Shown here: piece after piece, positions 12,725 through 23,658 of the stretch
How the letters are laid out: each line of letters opens with the position of its first letter
Numbering within the stretch: position 1 is the first letter of the stretch
From: Rotaria macrura
Taxonomy: Eukaryota > Rotifera > Eurotatoria > Philodinida > Philodinidae
Direction: 5' to 3'
DNA length: 64,000 bases
NCBI GenBank assembly: GCA_900239685.1
Contig: OENT01000921.1
Span: 1-64,000 of the forward strand
Made by a program: the position numbers and the translations under genes
The notes under the pieces: model-generated
What the model was told of the DNA's origin: nothing
What the model saw: the letters and a program-made list of their open reading frames with translations, nothing else
Databases searched by the model: none

Positions 12725-15522
12725 ATGCTCAATGTTACAAGTAAGCTATCATTCTTATTACTGAACATTAGTAGCCTTAAACTTTACATTTATGACTTAC
12801 TCGAACTATTAAATCGAATACATGTATCTATTATTGTGTTAAATGGAACCAGAGACGACACTGATGCTTTAAAATGTTTCTCCAGTTACTTGACCAATTT
12901 CCAACTGTTATATCAGCAAGGCACTAACGTATGGTGGAGTACTAATTGCCGTGCATCGCTCTATTCCAGTTCAACGAGTTATAAAATTCAATACTATTTG
13001 TAACTTAATTGTACTGGATGTTGGAAATTCGTCAAGCAAATTTCAACTCGCAACTTACTACTCTCCACCAAATGAAAATCTACCTTTAAAGATTTTTAGT
13101 GAAATCTTTAGTAGGAACTCTGATACGGTTATACTTGGAGATCTAAATGCTAAGCATGATTCATGGTCCAACACAACGCAAAATCAGAAGGGATGTTTAC
13201 TATTTGAATGGTTAAATGAAAAAAATTTACAAGTTCTTAATAAATTCGTTCCTACTTCAACCAGATCTAATGTAGTAATTGATCTAATATTAGCACCGGC
13301 AAGCATGGTCTCAGATTCTTTTACTGTACTTCCCTCCATCGGAAGCGTTCACTATCCTATTGTTTGGTCATCCCCATTCAATGTTCCTTCAAAAGATCTA
13401 TTCTTTCCAATCAAACGCACTTATTGGACACTATAAGAATTATTTATTACATTCACTTCTTCTTTTTGGAATAACCTATGCACAACTATGTCAGACAAAA
13501 TAGAATTTTTTTGTCTTTATGAACGATTTTTATCCTTATCAGCATCAAGATTAACCTACGTATCATATTGTAATGCCTACAGACCATCGATACCAACATA
13601 TGTTATAGAATTAATATAAATTAAACGACTTTATCTACAGCTAATGAGGAAAACGAAACATCCATATTATATATTACAACTGAAATTGTATTCAAGTTAC
13701 ACACGGAAAGTTCTCTTTGTTCATAGAAGAAAAATGTGGAATGAATATTGTAGGAATTTCAACAGCTGCGACGTAAAACAATTTTGGAGAAATCAAAACG
13801 TCATTGTTCATCATACTCATCATCATTGAAGGAATTCTCCAAAACGGTGTACCCATTACGTCATCAACAGAAATGTGCGATATAGCAATGAAATTCTATA
13901 TGGAACAATTTTCCGAACACGAAAACAATCAATCTTTCATAGAAGTAGAAGCAGATAAAGTTGATGAGGAATTAAATCAAGAATTAAAACAAGTTCAACC
14001 AGAAAATTTTCACATCACATTTCAGGATATAAAAAACTCAATTTCATCTATAAAGAAGAAAAATTCCACAGGTTTAGACGGTCTTTCTAATAGAATTATC
14101 AAGCTCTTACCTACAAATCATCTTGCTTTTATTACTTCATCGTTCAATTATATGGCTCAACACCTACAATATCCGAAACACTGGCATACAGCAAAAATGA
14201 TATTGTTATCTGAAAGTAAATCATCGATAGTCGACGTAAATGACACTCGTCCTATATCATTACTTCCATGCTTTTCTAAATTGTAGGAGAAAGTCTTTTT
14301 GGTGCACTTTCAAAAATGGATTTCAGATGCAGGAATTCTAGCAGAAGAACAAACAGGATTCCGCTCAGGGCATAACATGTTCACTCGTATTGTATCAATC
14401 ATTGATCAAATCGGACAAGGTTTGACCACAAATGCAGCAACAGCTGCATTGTTTATTAATTTCAAAACCGCATTTAACCAAATGTGGTTTAAAGAACTAT
14501 GGGTAAAGCTGAAGCGTTTAAACTGTCCAAAATACATCATGGCGTGGCTGAGAAACTATTTAACCAATCGCTCTGCCTATATAGAAATCAAAGGAGAAGT
14601 TTCAAATTGTTTTCCTCTTTTCAAAGATGTGCCACAAGGTTCATGGAAAGGTCCAGTGTTGTTTATTGTTTATCATCATGACATTTTAACTTCAATCTCA
14701 AATCTTCATTTCAAACATTTATTCGCTGATGACCTGGCCACTGTGCTCTCACCATCAGTTCACTGGTCATCAAAAATGCTCATACCACATCTTTCTCAAC
14801 AAATCACACAAGTTACTGAAGACATTTATCGTTACTCAATCACTTGGAAAGAATCCATAAATTTTAGTAAAACTTTTTGGACTCTCTTTCATCGGCAGAT
14901 AGCACCAAAAATTCCTATCATATATTGCAGAAATAGCATCATAGAATAAGTGTCAAAATTTAAATATCTCGGTGTTATTCTTGATGCAAAGCTGAGTTTT
15001 AAGTATCATCTTGATTATATCAAAGCAAAGATCTCGAAAAATACTGCAGTATTCAAAAGGCTGTCGTCCAGTCGCATGCTATCCAAGGAAGTTTCTTACA
15101 GATTATATTATGCTTACATTCGCCCCTATTACCAATCTATCTTGAATATTTATGCAATATTATCTAATACAAAAAAGGAGAATCTAGAAGCGTTCAATCG
15201 TAAAATATTTCGCATTATTAATAGGTGGCACGATGCTACGAACGATGAAATAACGAATTTGCCAACCTTTAAATCAATTGAATTTCTTACAGAGGTTCAT
15301 TTCAAAAACTTACTGACAACAATTATACGTAGCAACCCTTCAATCATTGCCGACTTCATACAAAGCAAGTTATATATTTTATTCTTAAAAGAATACTATA
15401 CGAATCCGGCTCTTTCAAGAGAAAAACGTGAAATTGTCAGCAAAGGGAGAACATCAAATCGCATACGTAAACTACTATGGCAGAGCAAGCTGTCTTTATT
15501 CGAGTACGTTTTCTGCTATTAA
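12725..15522 (+). pseudogene. LINE ORF2: endonuclease and reverse transcriptase, broken
   Basis: The endonuclease runs from about 12740 to 13400: its N-terminus, a frameshift near 12950, then GDLNAKHDSW (about 13136) and the terminal motif, which here reads GSVHYPIVW (13341) where the family has SDH; the catalytic Asp is replaced by Val. Reverse transcriptase follows from about 13980 to 14950 with PISLLP, EEQTGFRSGHN and LFADDL (about 14720, catalytic FADD intact). The first catalytic Asp is changed: ALFINFKTAFNQ at 14449, where FID is expected. In-frame stops lie at 14284-14286 (TAG) and 14947-14949 (TAA), with further stops and a frame change at 13434-13650. The C-terminal region (SKFKYLGV...) continues to 15522. 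The copy is dead. Confidence 0.9.
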
Positions 15523-15915
15523 TAAGCACATGAGACAGAAGAGGATAAGGCGAGGAAGATAGATTTCTATTGTGTTCAAGGTACTTCTTTTTCTTTTCTT
15601 CAGGTTACTTACATCTTAATAATTCTTTATTGACGCCATAAACTTACAGAATGACGACTAGTAGAGCAAAACTCATCGAATCATCATAAGCATGCAACAC
15701 CCTTTTACTAAACTAATTCTCTTAATACTACACTTATTGATATTTGCTAAATTGTATGTTCAAAATTTTAGAATACTTCTTGGTTTTTTTCCCTGTAAAC
15801 GACTCCAGAGACGATGTTCGTCTAAGTCTTAGTCAATCTTTCTTCTCTTAATATTACTAGATTTCTTTTTGTATCTCTACCTTCCATAATTAATGAATAA
15901 AAGCTATACATACAT

Positions 15916-17132
15916 ACAACATTTGACTAGATAATATTTTTGGAAAAAAAATAGCGAAAGCTCTTCAGATGAAGTCGAAAAGAACGTGTCAATTGACACG
16001 CGCACGATTTGCCATGTCACAAGATGGTTATAAAACGTTTCCCTTTACTTGTAAGTCTTTTCTGGTTGTATTCAATTTCCTAGTATGTGTACAGGGAAAA
16101 TTTCTTAAATAGATCGTAGTACAATTCAGTCTAGAAAATAAGAGCTTTCTTTAAGATTTATCATGTGAGCATATAATCGATAGGAAACCAATCTTATCTA
16201 CTGGAGCGTATCCTTCGTATATGGATAACTTTTACAGAAATTAAATTTGATTTACAAAATTCTACAGACGACAGCATTCAGAACGATTGAAGTACTTTGA
16301 AAAACACCAACCGTCTCAAAGTTGGAATGTTATTATGATCAGTATAAATTCCATAGGATAACTGCATAGTAACGTTCTTTGTTCATTTCAACGCATTGCC
16401 CTAACGCTTGTCAAACTAAATCTTCATACCCAAACGAAAAAAAATAATACTATGGATATTTCAATGCAAGCGATTAGAACGAAAAATGCATGTCGTAAAC
16501 GCAGCATGCAAGGCTCTATACCGCACTACGTAATTTATTGCTAGTCGTGTTTAAACATTAATGTATTGGTGTTTAAAACATTCAAAAGAAGACTTGAATT
16601 TCATGTTTTCAAAAATCTGTACACTTTTCAAGATATTTCATTCTTTAAAGTATTCATCGTCGTGTTTAGCTTAGCATCTGTAACCATTTTTTCAATTTTT
16701 TATTATTCGGGAACGGCTTATCGGTATCTGTCAACACCTGATGCTTCTGATTGAGGGTGAAGGCGATGAATAGAGATGTATGAAGTTTCGTTTCAAATGT
16801 ACACAAGGTCATTGTATTTGCAATGACGAAGAGCTATCAGCAGGAGCTAAACAAATGGTGGAATAAACTAATTTCGCAAAGCATTCGTAAGATATAGAGA
16901 AATGTCAATAGTGAAGCAACTCGTGTAAGCTATTACCCAACGAATAGATGGAACCGACCTAAAAGTGGCGTATGTTCACAGCGTTCAGATCATCGTCAAT
17001 CTCTATGTACATTAACAGATTTTTAATATTGAATGTGCCAATATTGATGGGACGCTTCAATGATTCTTCTTCCTTTTTTCTCTCTCGTGTTCTAGTATAT
17101 GCTCATCTATATATATCTTCCTTTCTCGCACA
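15916..17132. other. Intergenic, no gene seen
   Basis: No supported coding sequence. A 16-bp perfect palindrome, CGTGTCAATTGACACG, lies near 15984-16000. Small ORFs (16566-16754, 16972-17160) lack recognisable features. Confidence 0.5.
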
Positions 17133-17134
17133 TA

Positions 17135-17433
17135 CCCAGGTCAAACAGAACGATCCGTAAACGGTCGTATACGATGAAAACACGGCCCATTACGGCGTCG
17201 TATTATCCCGTTTTAAAAAGGTCAGTAATACGGCCGTATGTTGTATAGAATACCATAATATTACGCTGTCTTTACGCTGTCTTTACGGCGTATATACGGT
17301 TTCCGTGTACGTCCGTAATACTGACCTTGTTAAAACCCCATAATACGGCTTAAAACGGTCGTTTAACCGTGGTATACGATGTAAAAACGACCGTTTACGA
17401 TACTGTAACGGCGGCCGTTTTGATTGAACTGGG
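17135..17433. mobile_element. CGTATAC-rich fold-back MITE, TA-flanked
   Basis: The ends read CCCAGGTCAAACAG and, reverse-complemented, CCCAGTTCAATCAA; both are flanked by TA (17133-17134 and 17434-17435). Inner arms also pair: GTTTTAAAAAGGTCAGTAATACGG (17210-17233) against its complement at about 17309-17336, and CGTAAACGGTCGT near 17156 against 17387-17400. There is no coding capacity. The TA flanks and terminal inverted repeats suggest a Tc1/mariner-type non-autonomous element. The arms carry the same ATACGGCCGTAT words as the 5.2-kb fold-back. Confidence 0.75.
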
Positions 17434-18458
17434 TATATGCCTCCTGTATATGAAGTAGATACAATCTGAAGTAGGGTTGTCACTTTTGCGCTCCCTTCCC
17501 AAGAATGGGGCACCCGGAACGCATTACTCAAACTCATAAAACCGTCAGAAAAAATATATAAAGACGTCGTCTAACTGAAATAATGCTTAAGAACGTAGTT
17601 TGAGATGTATTCTTGTCCCTTGGAAACGGGACGCTTGAGGGCGAGTACCGTGACACCTCCAGATTCTGGAGGTATGAGTTAGTTGGATAAATATCGTGGT
17701 CTAGGATGGTGGCTAGCTACTGAATCCAGTGTGTATCTCCTTTAAATTTACAAATCAAGCTCACACAAGACAGAGAATAAAGAGATACACACAAGAAAGG
17801 ACAACAGACAGAGTACCAAGATAAGAGAGGAAATGAAGATCAGCGAGACATGACATCAATGTCGGCACAGTAACCATGAATGGAACAACCAGTAACATTG
17901 AAAAAAAAGTAATATTTCATTACTTGATACGATTTCACTTAATTTTTCTTTTTATATAAGAAAAACTCCAATGATCGTGAATAATTCATTCTATTTTTTT
18001 CGATATTGATTTCATGCATGATACTGATCGAGATTGAGAGAAGCTGCATAATAAAAGAAGGAAGAGGTGACTTCAGGTGTACCAAAATCATTTTTTGTTT
18101 CAGAAGATGAAACGTTCCTATCAAATAGACCACATGCACGACATGTTTTCGACAGATGATGAGTTCACGTAGAAATCGGTTAGGCAGTGCTCTAATGAGA
18201 GTCGTCGCTTTTATGATACCGTTTTGTGATGAACTCTTATCGTGCTTTTTGAAAAATAAATTGAATTCAGGTTTGATCAGCAATAACTAGCAGTTCGGGA
18301 TCTTTTGGAAGAAGAAGACTTCTTGGATCAGCCGTCCAAAGTCTCTACTTTTAATAGAATACAGATAGTCTGTAAGATATTCAACCAAGCAGTTGTAATC
18401 AAGATGTTAAATCAGATTTATGTATTCGTTGGATTATACGGTTATTTATTCTCGTGTG
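17434..18458. other. Intergenic, no gene seen
   Basis: Contains a perfect hairpin, CCTCCAGATTCTGGAGG, at about 17657-17673, followed by GA/CA-rich sequence. The minus-strand ORF at 17939-18283 has no recognisable domain. Confidence 0.5.
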
Positions 18459-18534
18459 TAGGGGTGGCACTTTAACTTTAAAACACTTTAAAAAAAGTGT
18501 TAAAGTTTAAAGTAAAGTTAAAGTGCCACCCCTA
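18459..18534. mobile_element. 76-bp hAT-like MITE with 8-bp target duplication
   Basis: Starts TAGGGGTGGCAC and ends GTGCCACCCCTA. The two halves pair over most of their length (arms rich in CTTTAACTTTAA). It is flanked by perfect 8-bp direct repeats CTCGTGTG (18451-18458 and 18535-18542), the target-duplication length of the hAT superfamily, and the terminal sequence is hAT-like. A diverged relative with its own 8-bp duplication lies at 62006-62162. Confidence 0.92.
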
Positions 18535-20552
18535 CTCGTGTGTACGAAACTAATAGTTTTCAAATTATACGAGAACTTTGTTGCTCGTGAGCAACGAATG
18601 GCTTTTGATTATAATGGTGAATTAAGGTAAAAATCAACCATTGAAAAATGTAAACAAATTCATTTTAATTAAAAAACTGGGTATCAAAAAGATCAGAGAA
18701 TCTGCTACTGCATTTTGTTGCTTTTTCTATCATTACACATTTAAATTTTCTAACGCAAATAATTAAGTTATTACAGTATATCATTATTTTTATAATTAAT
18801 TTAAAGTATTATTTAATATGTACCCTAGGATTGTCTCTTTAATTGTAAAGCTAGACAATGCATCATACAGGGATGCAGTAAACCCAAATTTATGGGGTTT
18901 GGTACAAAAATAGTTGGATTTGATCTTAAATTACCCAAATATGATTAGACTTTCTAAGACAAAGTCTCAGAAGCCTGAAAAGAATCTGCAGTTTTATTAA
19001 TTAATATGAAATAATTTGGATTTGTTTTTGGGAATTTACGCGTTGCATTAGGGTTAGAACTTGTGAGAGATTGAGATATGACGTTGCGATTTGTTCTCAA
19101 GGTAACATGACTACAAAATTTGCGTCATGTTAGGTTGGAACCAAATCTGAACTTTAAATTCAATCCAGAATTCAAGATCTAAACTAAACCAACTGATCCA
19201 ATTAATCCTGAGACCCGAATCTAAGAGAAATCCTCATCTGAGTATTAGCTCGAACCTATATCGACACGGCCAACTGTTATGAAATTTCTTCCTTTGATAT
19301 TGTAGTCTTTGTAACTTCTTTGTAATATACGGAAACTTTCCGAAAGCGTTAACACAAATAGAACTTGTCTAAATCTATCAGCAATAAAAAAATTCATCTA
19401 TTTCCCTTCAACTGCAACGGAGTTAACCAAAAAATAGTAACCGTTACGAATTTTCACAACAATTAAACTTTTTTTAGAGTGACTAAGAGTAAATCATTTT
19501 TACACAAAAAACGAAGAATTCAAATGAAGGGTGGATTCAAAAGTTGTTGAGATTCTAGTAACCTGTTTGAATATCAGATAGCATCTGATCAACTTTTACT
19601 CAATGTAATAAAAAAGCGTCTAATATCGCTCGTTACTAAGTTTCATTTTGTTACGGAATTCTATGCTTTGCTTAATTTATACGGAGAACCGTTTAGGAAC
19701 TTATCATATCAAATTTTAAAGATAACACCAGCTTTCTTTCTGATACATGAGTACCATACAAACATTCGTATCTTTACAGTATGTTAATTTTATTCTTTAC
19801 AAGAAAATCTTCTGAACACTTCTGACTGTTTTTCGGAAAAAAATGCAATGTAAAAACGTCAAAAGCTTGCATCTTTTGGATGAAATTCCACGATAGATTT
19901 TTATTTCAAAAAGTGGTCGGGAGAAAATCGGAGTTTATACCACTCCTCTTATAGTTTGCAATAAGTTCCATAATCTGTTGATAGCACACTTCCCATTTTC
20001 GGAATAGTCTCCCTCGCATTCCAATTAAAAACCTTCCCTATTCGAGAGCAATAATCCATGGCCGAGCCAATATCCAAATCTAGAAACCAAATTCAAACCC
20101 ATGTCCAAATCTGAAAGAGTTAGTTAGTTGCATACATCACAATTCTATTCAAAATTTCCTGCGATCCTAGTGTCATGAATAGCGATCCGTGAACAAGTAT
20201 AAATAGAATTAAAAGCTATTCGTCCTATTGTTGTACCAATCATGTATAGGACAAGATGTAATAATAATCATGAGAATATGTTCTTTCATTCTATTTTATT
20301 CTGTCTTCAAGGATTCTGAATAATGAAAAGACCATTTCTTCAAAATAAAAAATCAACAATACATTTTGAATACAATTCATAACTTGATCAATAGATTCAA
20401 AATGTACTTGAATCAATCGAATGAACTGAGAAAAATAAATACTTATTCAAGTCATAACTTCGAAACGACCAAATATTTAGATAATGATGTGCTGTGTTCT
20501 TTTCGAAACCTTGACGGTTACTCATAAAGATGTGCTATTACGTAAAAAATTT
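18535..20552. other. Intergenic, no gene seen
   Basis: No supported gene. The stretches 18870-19260 and 20050-20120 repeat words such as CCAAATCT and AACCCAAAT and may be remnants of an old repeat, but no ends could be defined. Confidence 0.45.
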
Positions 20553-20647
20553 CTAGTCGAGAATCTCTTAATTAATTTTCAGTGATTCTCGGGGCATTCA
20601 ACACTTTTTCAGGGACTCCAATAGCTATCATCAAGGGATTCTCGACT
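20553..20647. repeat. Short element with 16-bp inverted ends
   Basis: TAGTCGAGAATCTCTT at the left end matches, with one mismatch, the reverse complement of AAGGGATTCTCGACTA at the right. A third copy of the core (GATTCTCGGGG) lies at about 20584. No target duplication was recognised, so it may be a truncated or rearranged MITE. Confidence 0.55.
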
Positions 20648-21602
20648 ACGGAAGCAAACCATTGCTATTTTGTAAGTCGTGGGGAAAAACTTGGTCTATA
20701 ATGATGTAGACACAACGTTCAGCATTTTGTACCAAAAAACAACTACCACGTTTTCATACTTTCATGTTTTCCTTGATTGAAAATCGATATTCTCTTCAAT
20801 ATATTTCGTTCTTACATTAAACGATATACCATCGATTACATTTGATTACCAATCTTTCATAGTTGTTGGCCAATATTCCTGCGATTCAGTGTTATTCGGG
20901 AACTAAAAGAAATTTAAATCGACAAGAGATACATATGATGGAAGTGCAAGCGAAACTTACACATGTGCGTAATATTGTTGTCAATATTCAAATTATGATT
21001 GAACTTGCTCTACATGAAAATAGTAAGTACAAAAGTGCTACAATATAGAAGTACGAAATACTCTCGAAGACCGAATGTACAAAATTTCTGCATACACATA
21101 TCGCTACGATACGAATGTGAAATTTTACATCAATCGCTCGACTCAAGCGACATAACTAAGGTAAGTTTGCGCTGTCTCTACGTATATCACAGTCAAATGG
21201 CATATAAATTAACTGATGTGCTAGGTTTTTAAAACAAAGATACATTTGATCATATTCGATAAAGTTTCATTAGATTTATTATTAACTAAAAAAAGCAATC
21301 ACATCCCTGGTGATGATTTCCTTGAATTTGACTGACTTTTATAGATTTTACTAATGAATATCTCACATTGACAGAAAGAGAACAAAAGATCGTTTTTCCT
21401 CAAGGATTGTATCAGATGCAGGACAAACTATGAACAAATAAGTTCATTTATCATACAGATTGCATATTTTTCCATAGTATGAAGATTCAATTTAAATTTT
21501 CTCATTTATTTAAAAAATTAAAAAAAAACACAACATTAAGAAGTGATTTGATAAATCTTATGAAAAAGTGTAGTAAGTAGATCGAGTTCGAAGAGTCTCT
21601 AA

Positions 21603-22009
21603 TTACGAGTGGTTCCCATTGTTTCCTGTTGAAAAAACGAAAGATATTACATAAGTTTTATGTTGAAATTAACTATTGGGCACAGTATACCTGGCTTTGG
21701 ACCTCCATGGCCTTCGTGTCCATGTGGTGTAGAAAACGATGAATTACTTGGCATAATTGTTGTATGAATTTGAGTTCGATTGCCTCGGCCATGATATTCA
21801 GTTCCAGTGATTGGTGGTGAACGTGTTACATTTGCATGACGTGCATCATTTCCAAAAGGAGATCTTGTTTCATGATTGCCTCCATTCGGATACATATGAA
21901 CTGATAGAATAGTCACGGCAAAAATGAACTAAGAAAAAATCAAATTATACTATTGAAGAACATCAATGTTTAGTAGACTTACGCAAGAAAGAACGGTGAT
22001 CGATTGCAT
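21603..22009 (-). CDS. Small secreted Gly/His/Asn-rich peptide, unknown function
   Basis: Three exons on the minus strand: 22009-21983, 21928-21691 and 21625-21603 (introns of 54 and 65 bp, all GT-AG), giving 95 aa. The N-terminus (MQSITVLSCFIFAVTILS) is a convincing signal peptide that only appears when exon 1 is joined to exon 2. The mature part has little hydrophobic content and is rich in Gly, His, Asn, Ser and Thr, with HGHEGHGG-type histidine clusters near residues 80-90 that could bind metal. It has only the signal-peptide Cys and no known domain. The consistent splice frame and an upstream TATA box support a real gene. It could be a secreted or cuticle-type peptide; function not recognised. 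Confidence 0.65.
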
Positions 22010-22077
22010 TTCGATACGTATCAATGAAGTAGCTTAGAATTGTATGGACGTTGTGTTTTGAATGAATCGATACTCGT

Positions 22078-22087
22078 GTATTTATAG
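22078..22087 (-). promoter_or_regulatory. Probable TATA box of the small secreted peptide gene
   Basis: CTATAAATAC on the minus strand, about 70-80 bp before the ATG at 22009. That would place transcription start about 40-45 bp before the start codon. Confidence 0.5.
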
Positions 22088-23132
22088 GTCTAAGTTTTAA
22101 ATTATCTTTGACTTTCCACCTTTTCTCTAGTTGTGAGTCACAGTTTATAATCAAAATTATGGATGTCATGGTCTTCAAACAAATAAAAGTACACACGATA
22201 GATGAGTGCTTACTTTGTCAAGTCATGCGTACACAGAGTATGAATCATATCGATTTAATGCTTATTCTACTGTAGTAAGCACAGTCGCCAAGTAACATGA
22301 TAGTTTGCAGCAGCATCTTTCGTTTCAGAATGACTCATCCTATGTTTTTTATGAGTAAACCCTTTTCATCATGACAATTTTCAATTCTTTCCGAAAAAAG
22401 TACTGTTGTGTTTTTTTCGGACACATGATCGTTGTTCGATGAAAAATAAACGCTAATCGTTAAATGAATCTCAAATAATTGTCATATTTATGGTTGAATA
22501 AAAATCTTATTTGATTGTACGATCACACTTATTGATTGCACTGAGATATTTCCGATTGTTTCTTGTCAGTTCCATTGAAAAAAGAAGAACTAATGCAAAG
22601 AGCATATGATGAAAGATGATTTTCTAGGGTCTTTCAAGAGAAGTATTTTGAGATAGGACATTTCATTTTAAGGTTTCACATAATATTGATTGAATTTTTT
22701 TGCAATAAAAATCTTTGTGCACTTGGCTAAGTGTGGGCATTATCGGAGGTAGATTCCTTCATGACGTCCATTCATGATTTTGTTTGAATTATTTCAATGT
22801 AGTTATTTCAGTATTGAAGGTGCATCAGTACCATATCACTTTATGTGCTGTCAGTCGAGAAACTTGTACTGCAGCTTTCTGAATACCTGAAGATCACTCA
22901 GATCGAACGTAAGACTTGATAATAGATACTGTGAGTAGCATTTCCATAGGAGTTATTTCAATGAAGCAAAATGATGTGAGGTTTCAGAAGATTTTGTGTT
23001 TATTCTTGAGACAGAATGGTCCGTTTTCAGTTTCACGGTATTTACCAAAGAAATATTTTAAACTAATATCTGCACCAGAAGTCCATGCATTCGGATGTCT
23101 TTTCAATAACTATCCATATAGGAACAAATTTC
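22088..23132. other. Intergenic, no gene seen
   Basis: No ORF with a recognisable domain and no repeat with definable ends. Confidence 0.45.
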
Positions 23133-23658
23133 AGACTTACAGTTTTCAGAATTCAATAGTCAAGACCCGGAGGCATATTTTCATAGGGAAAATGTTTTCT
23201 GAGTAAGAATTCTGAAGATCAGTTTTCAGAGAATGTCTGGAGAGTGACGCTGTATTTCTTTAGATCCTATAGGAGAATATCAATTGTTTACATGTTGGAA
23301 TGAGCACCGAAAACTGATTCGACTCTGGTATTTTTTTCGAACCTTTTTACTCGGCCTTTTCTCGTCGAAAATTTCGTCCGGCGTCAAGTGANNNNNNNNN
23401 NNNNNNNNNNNNNNNNNNNNNNNNNNNNNNNNNNNNNNNNNNNNNNNNNNNNNNNNNNNNNNNNNNNNNNNNNNNNNNNNNNNNNNNNNNNNNNNNNNNN
23501 NNNNNNNNNNNNNNNNNNNNNNNNNNNNNNNAGAAATACAGCGTCACTCTCCAGACATTCTCTGAAAACTGATCTTCAGAATTCTTACTCAGAAAACATT
23601 TTCCCTATGAAAATATGCCTCCGGGTCTTGACTATTGAATTCTGAAAACTGTAAGTCT
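23133..23658. repeat. 127-bp inverted repeat around an assembly gap
   Basis: 23133-23259 is the reverse complement of 23532-23658, apparently without mismatch over about 127 bp. The right arm starts exactly where the run of N ends. Between the arms are 132 known bases and 140 N. It may be a real fold-back element whose hairpin stopped assembly, or an assembly artefact that joined the same locus in two orientations. Confidence 0.85.
23392..23531. other. Assembly gap (140 N)
   Basis: A run of 140 unresolved bases inside the inverted repeat. Confidence 0.99.

Larger units (their letters stand above)
10600..15915 (+). mobile_element. Decayed two-ORF non-LTR retrotransposon (LINE)
   Basis: ORF1 has CCHC knuckles and a coiled coil; ORF2 has an apurinic-type endonuclease, reverse transcriptase and C-terminal extension, in the order typical of the jockey/R1/CR1 group. 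All parts lie in one orientation over about 5.3 kb, but frameshifts, stop codons and lost catalytic residues break both ORFs. The 3' end is placed near 15.9 kb, after AATAAAAG and a short TACATACATAC tail. The 5' end lies somewhere in 10.4-10.65 kb. I did not find target-site duplications, so both limits are approximate. A palindromic element is nested at 11038-11441. Confidence 0.9.

Noticed and set aside
20863..21026. Possible exon with plausible coding composition (…IQCYSGTK…) ending near a GTAAGT donor
   Set aside because: No flanking exon, signal peptide or domain could be tied to it, and the downstream frame is not supported.
23347..23645. ORFs on both strands across the N run
   Set aside because: They are mostly unknown residues and lie in the inverted repeat.
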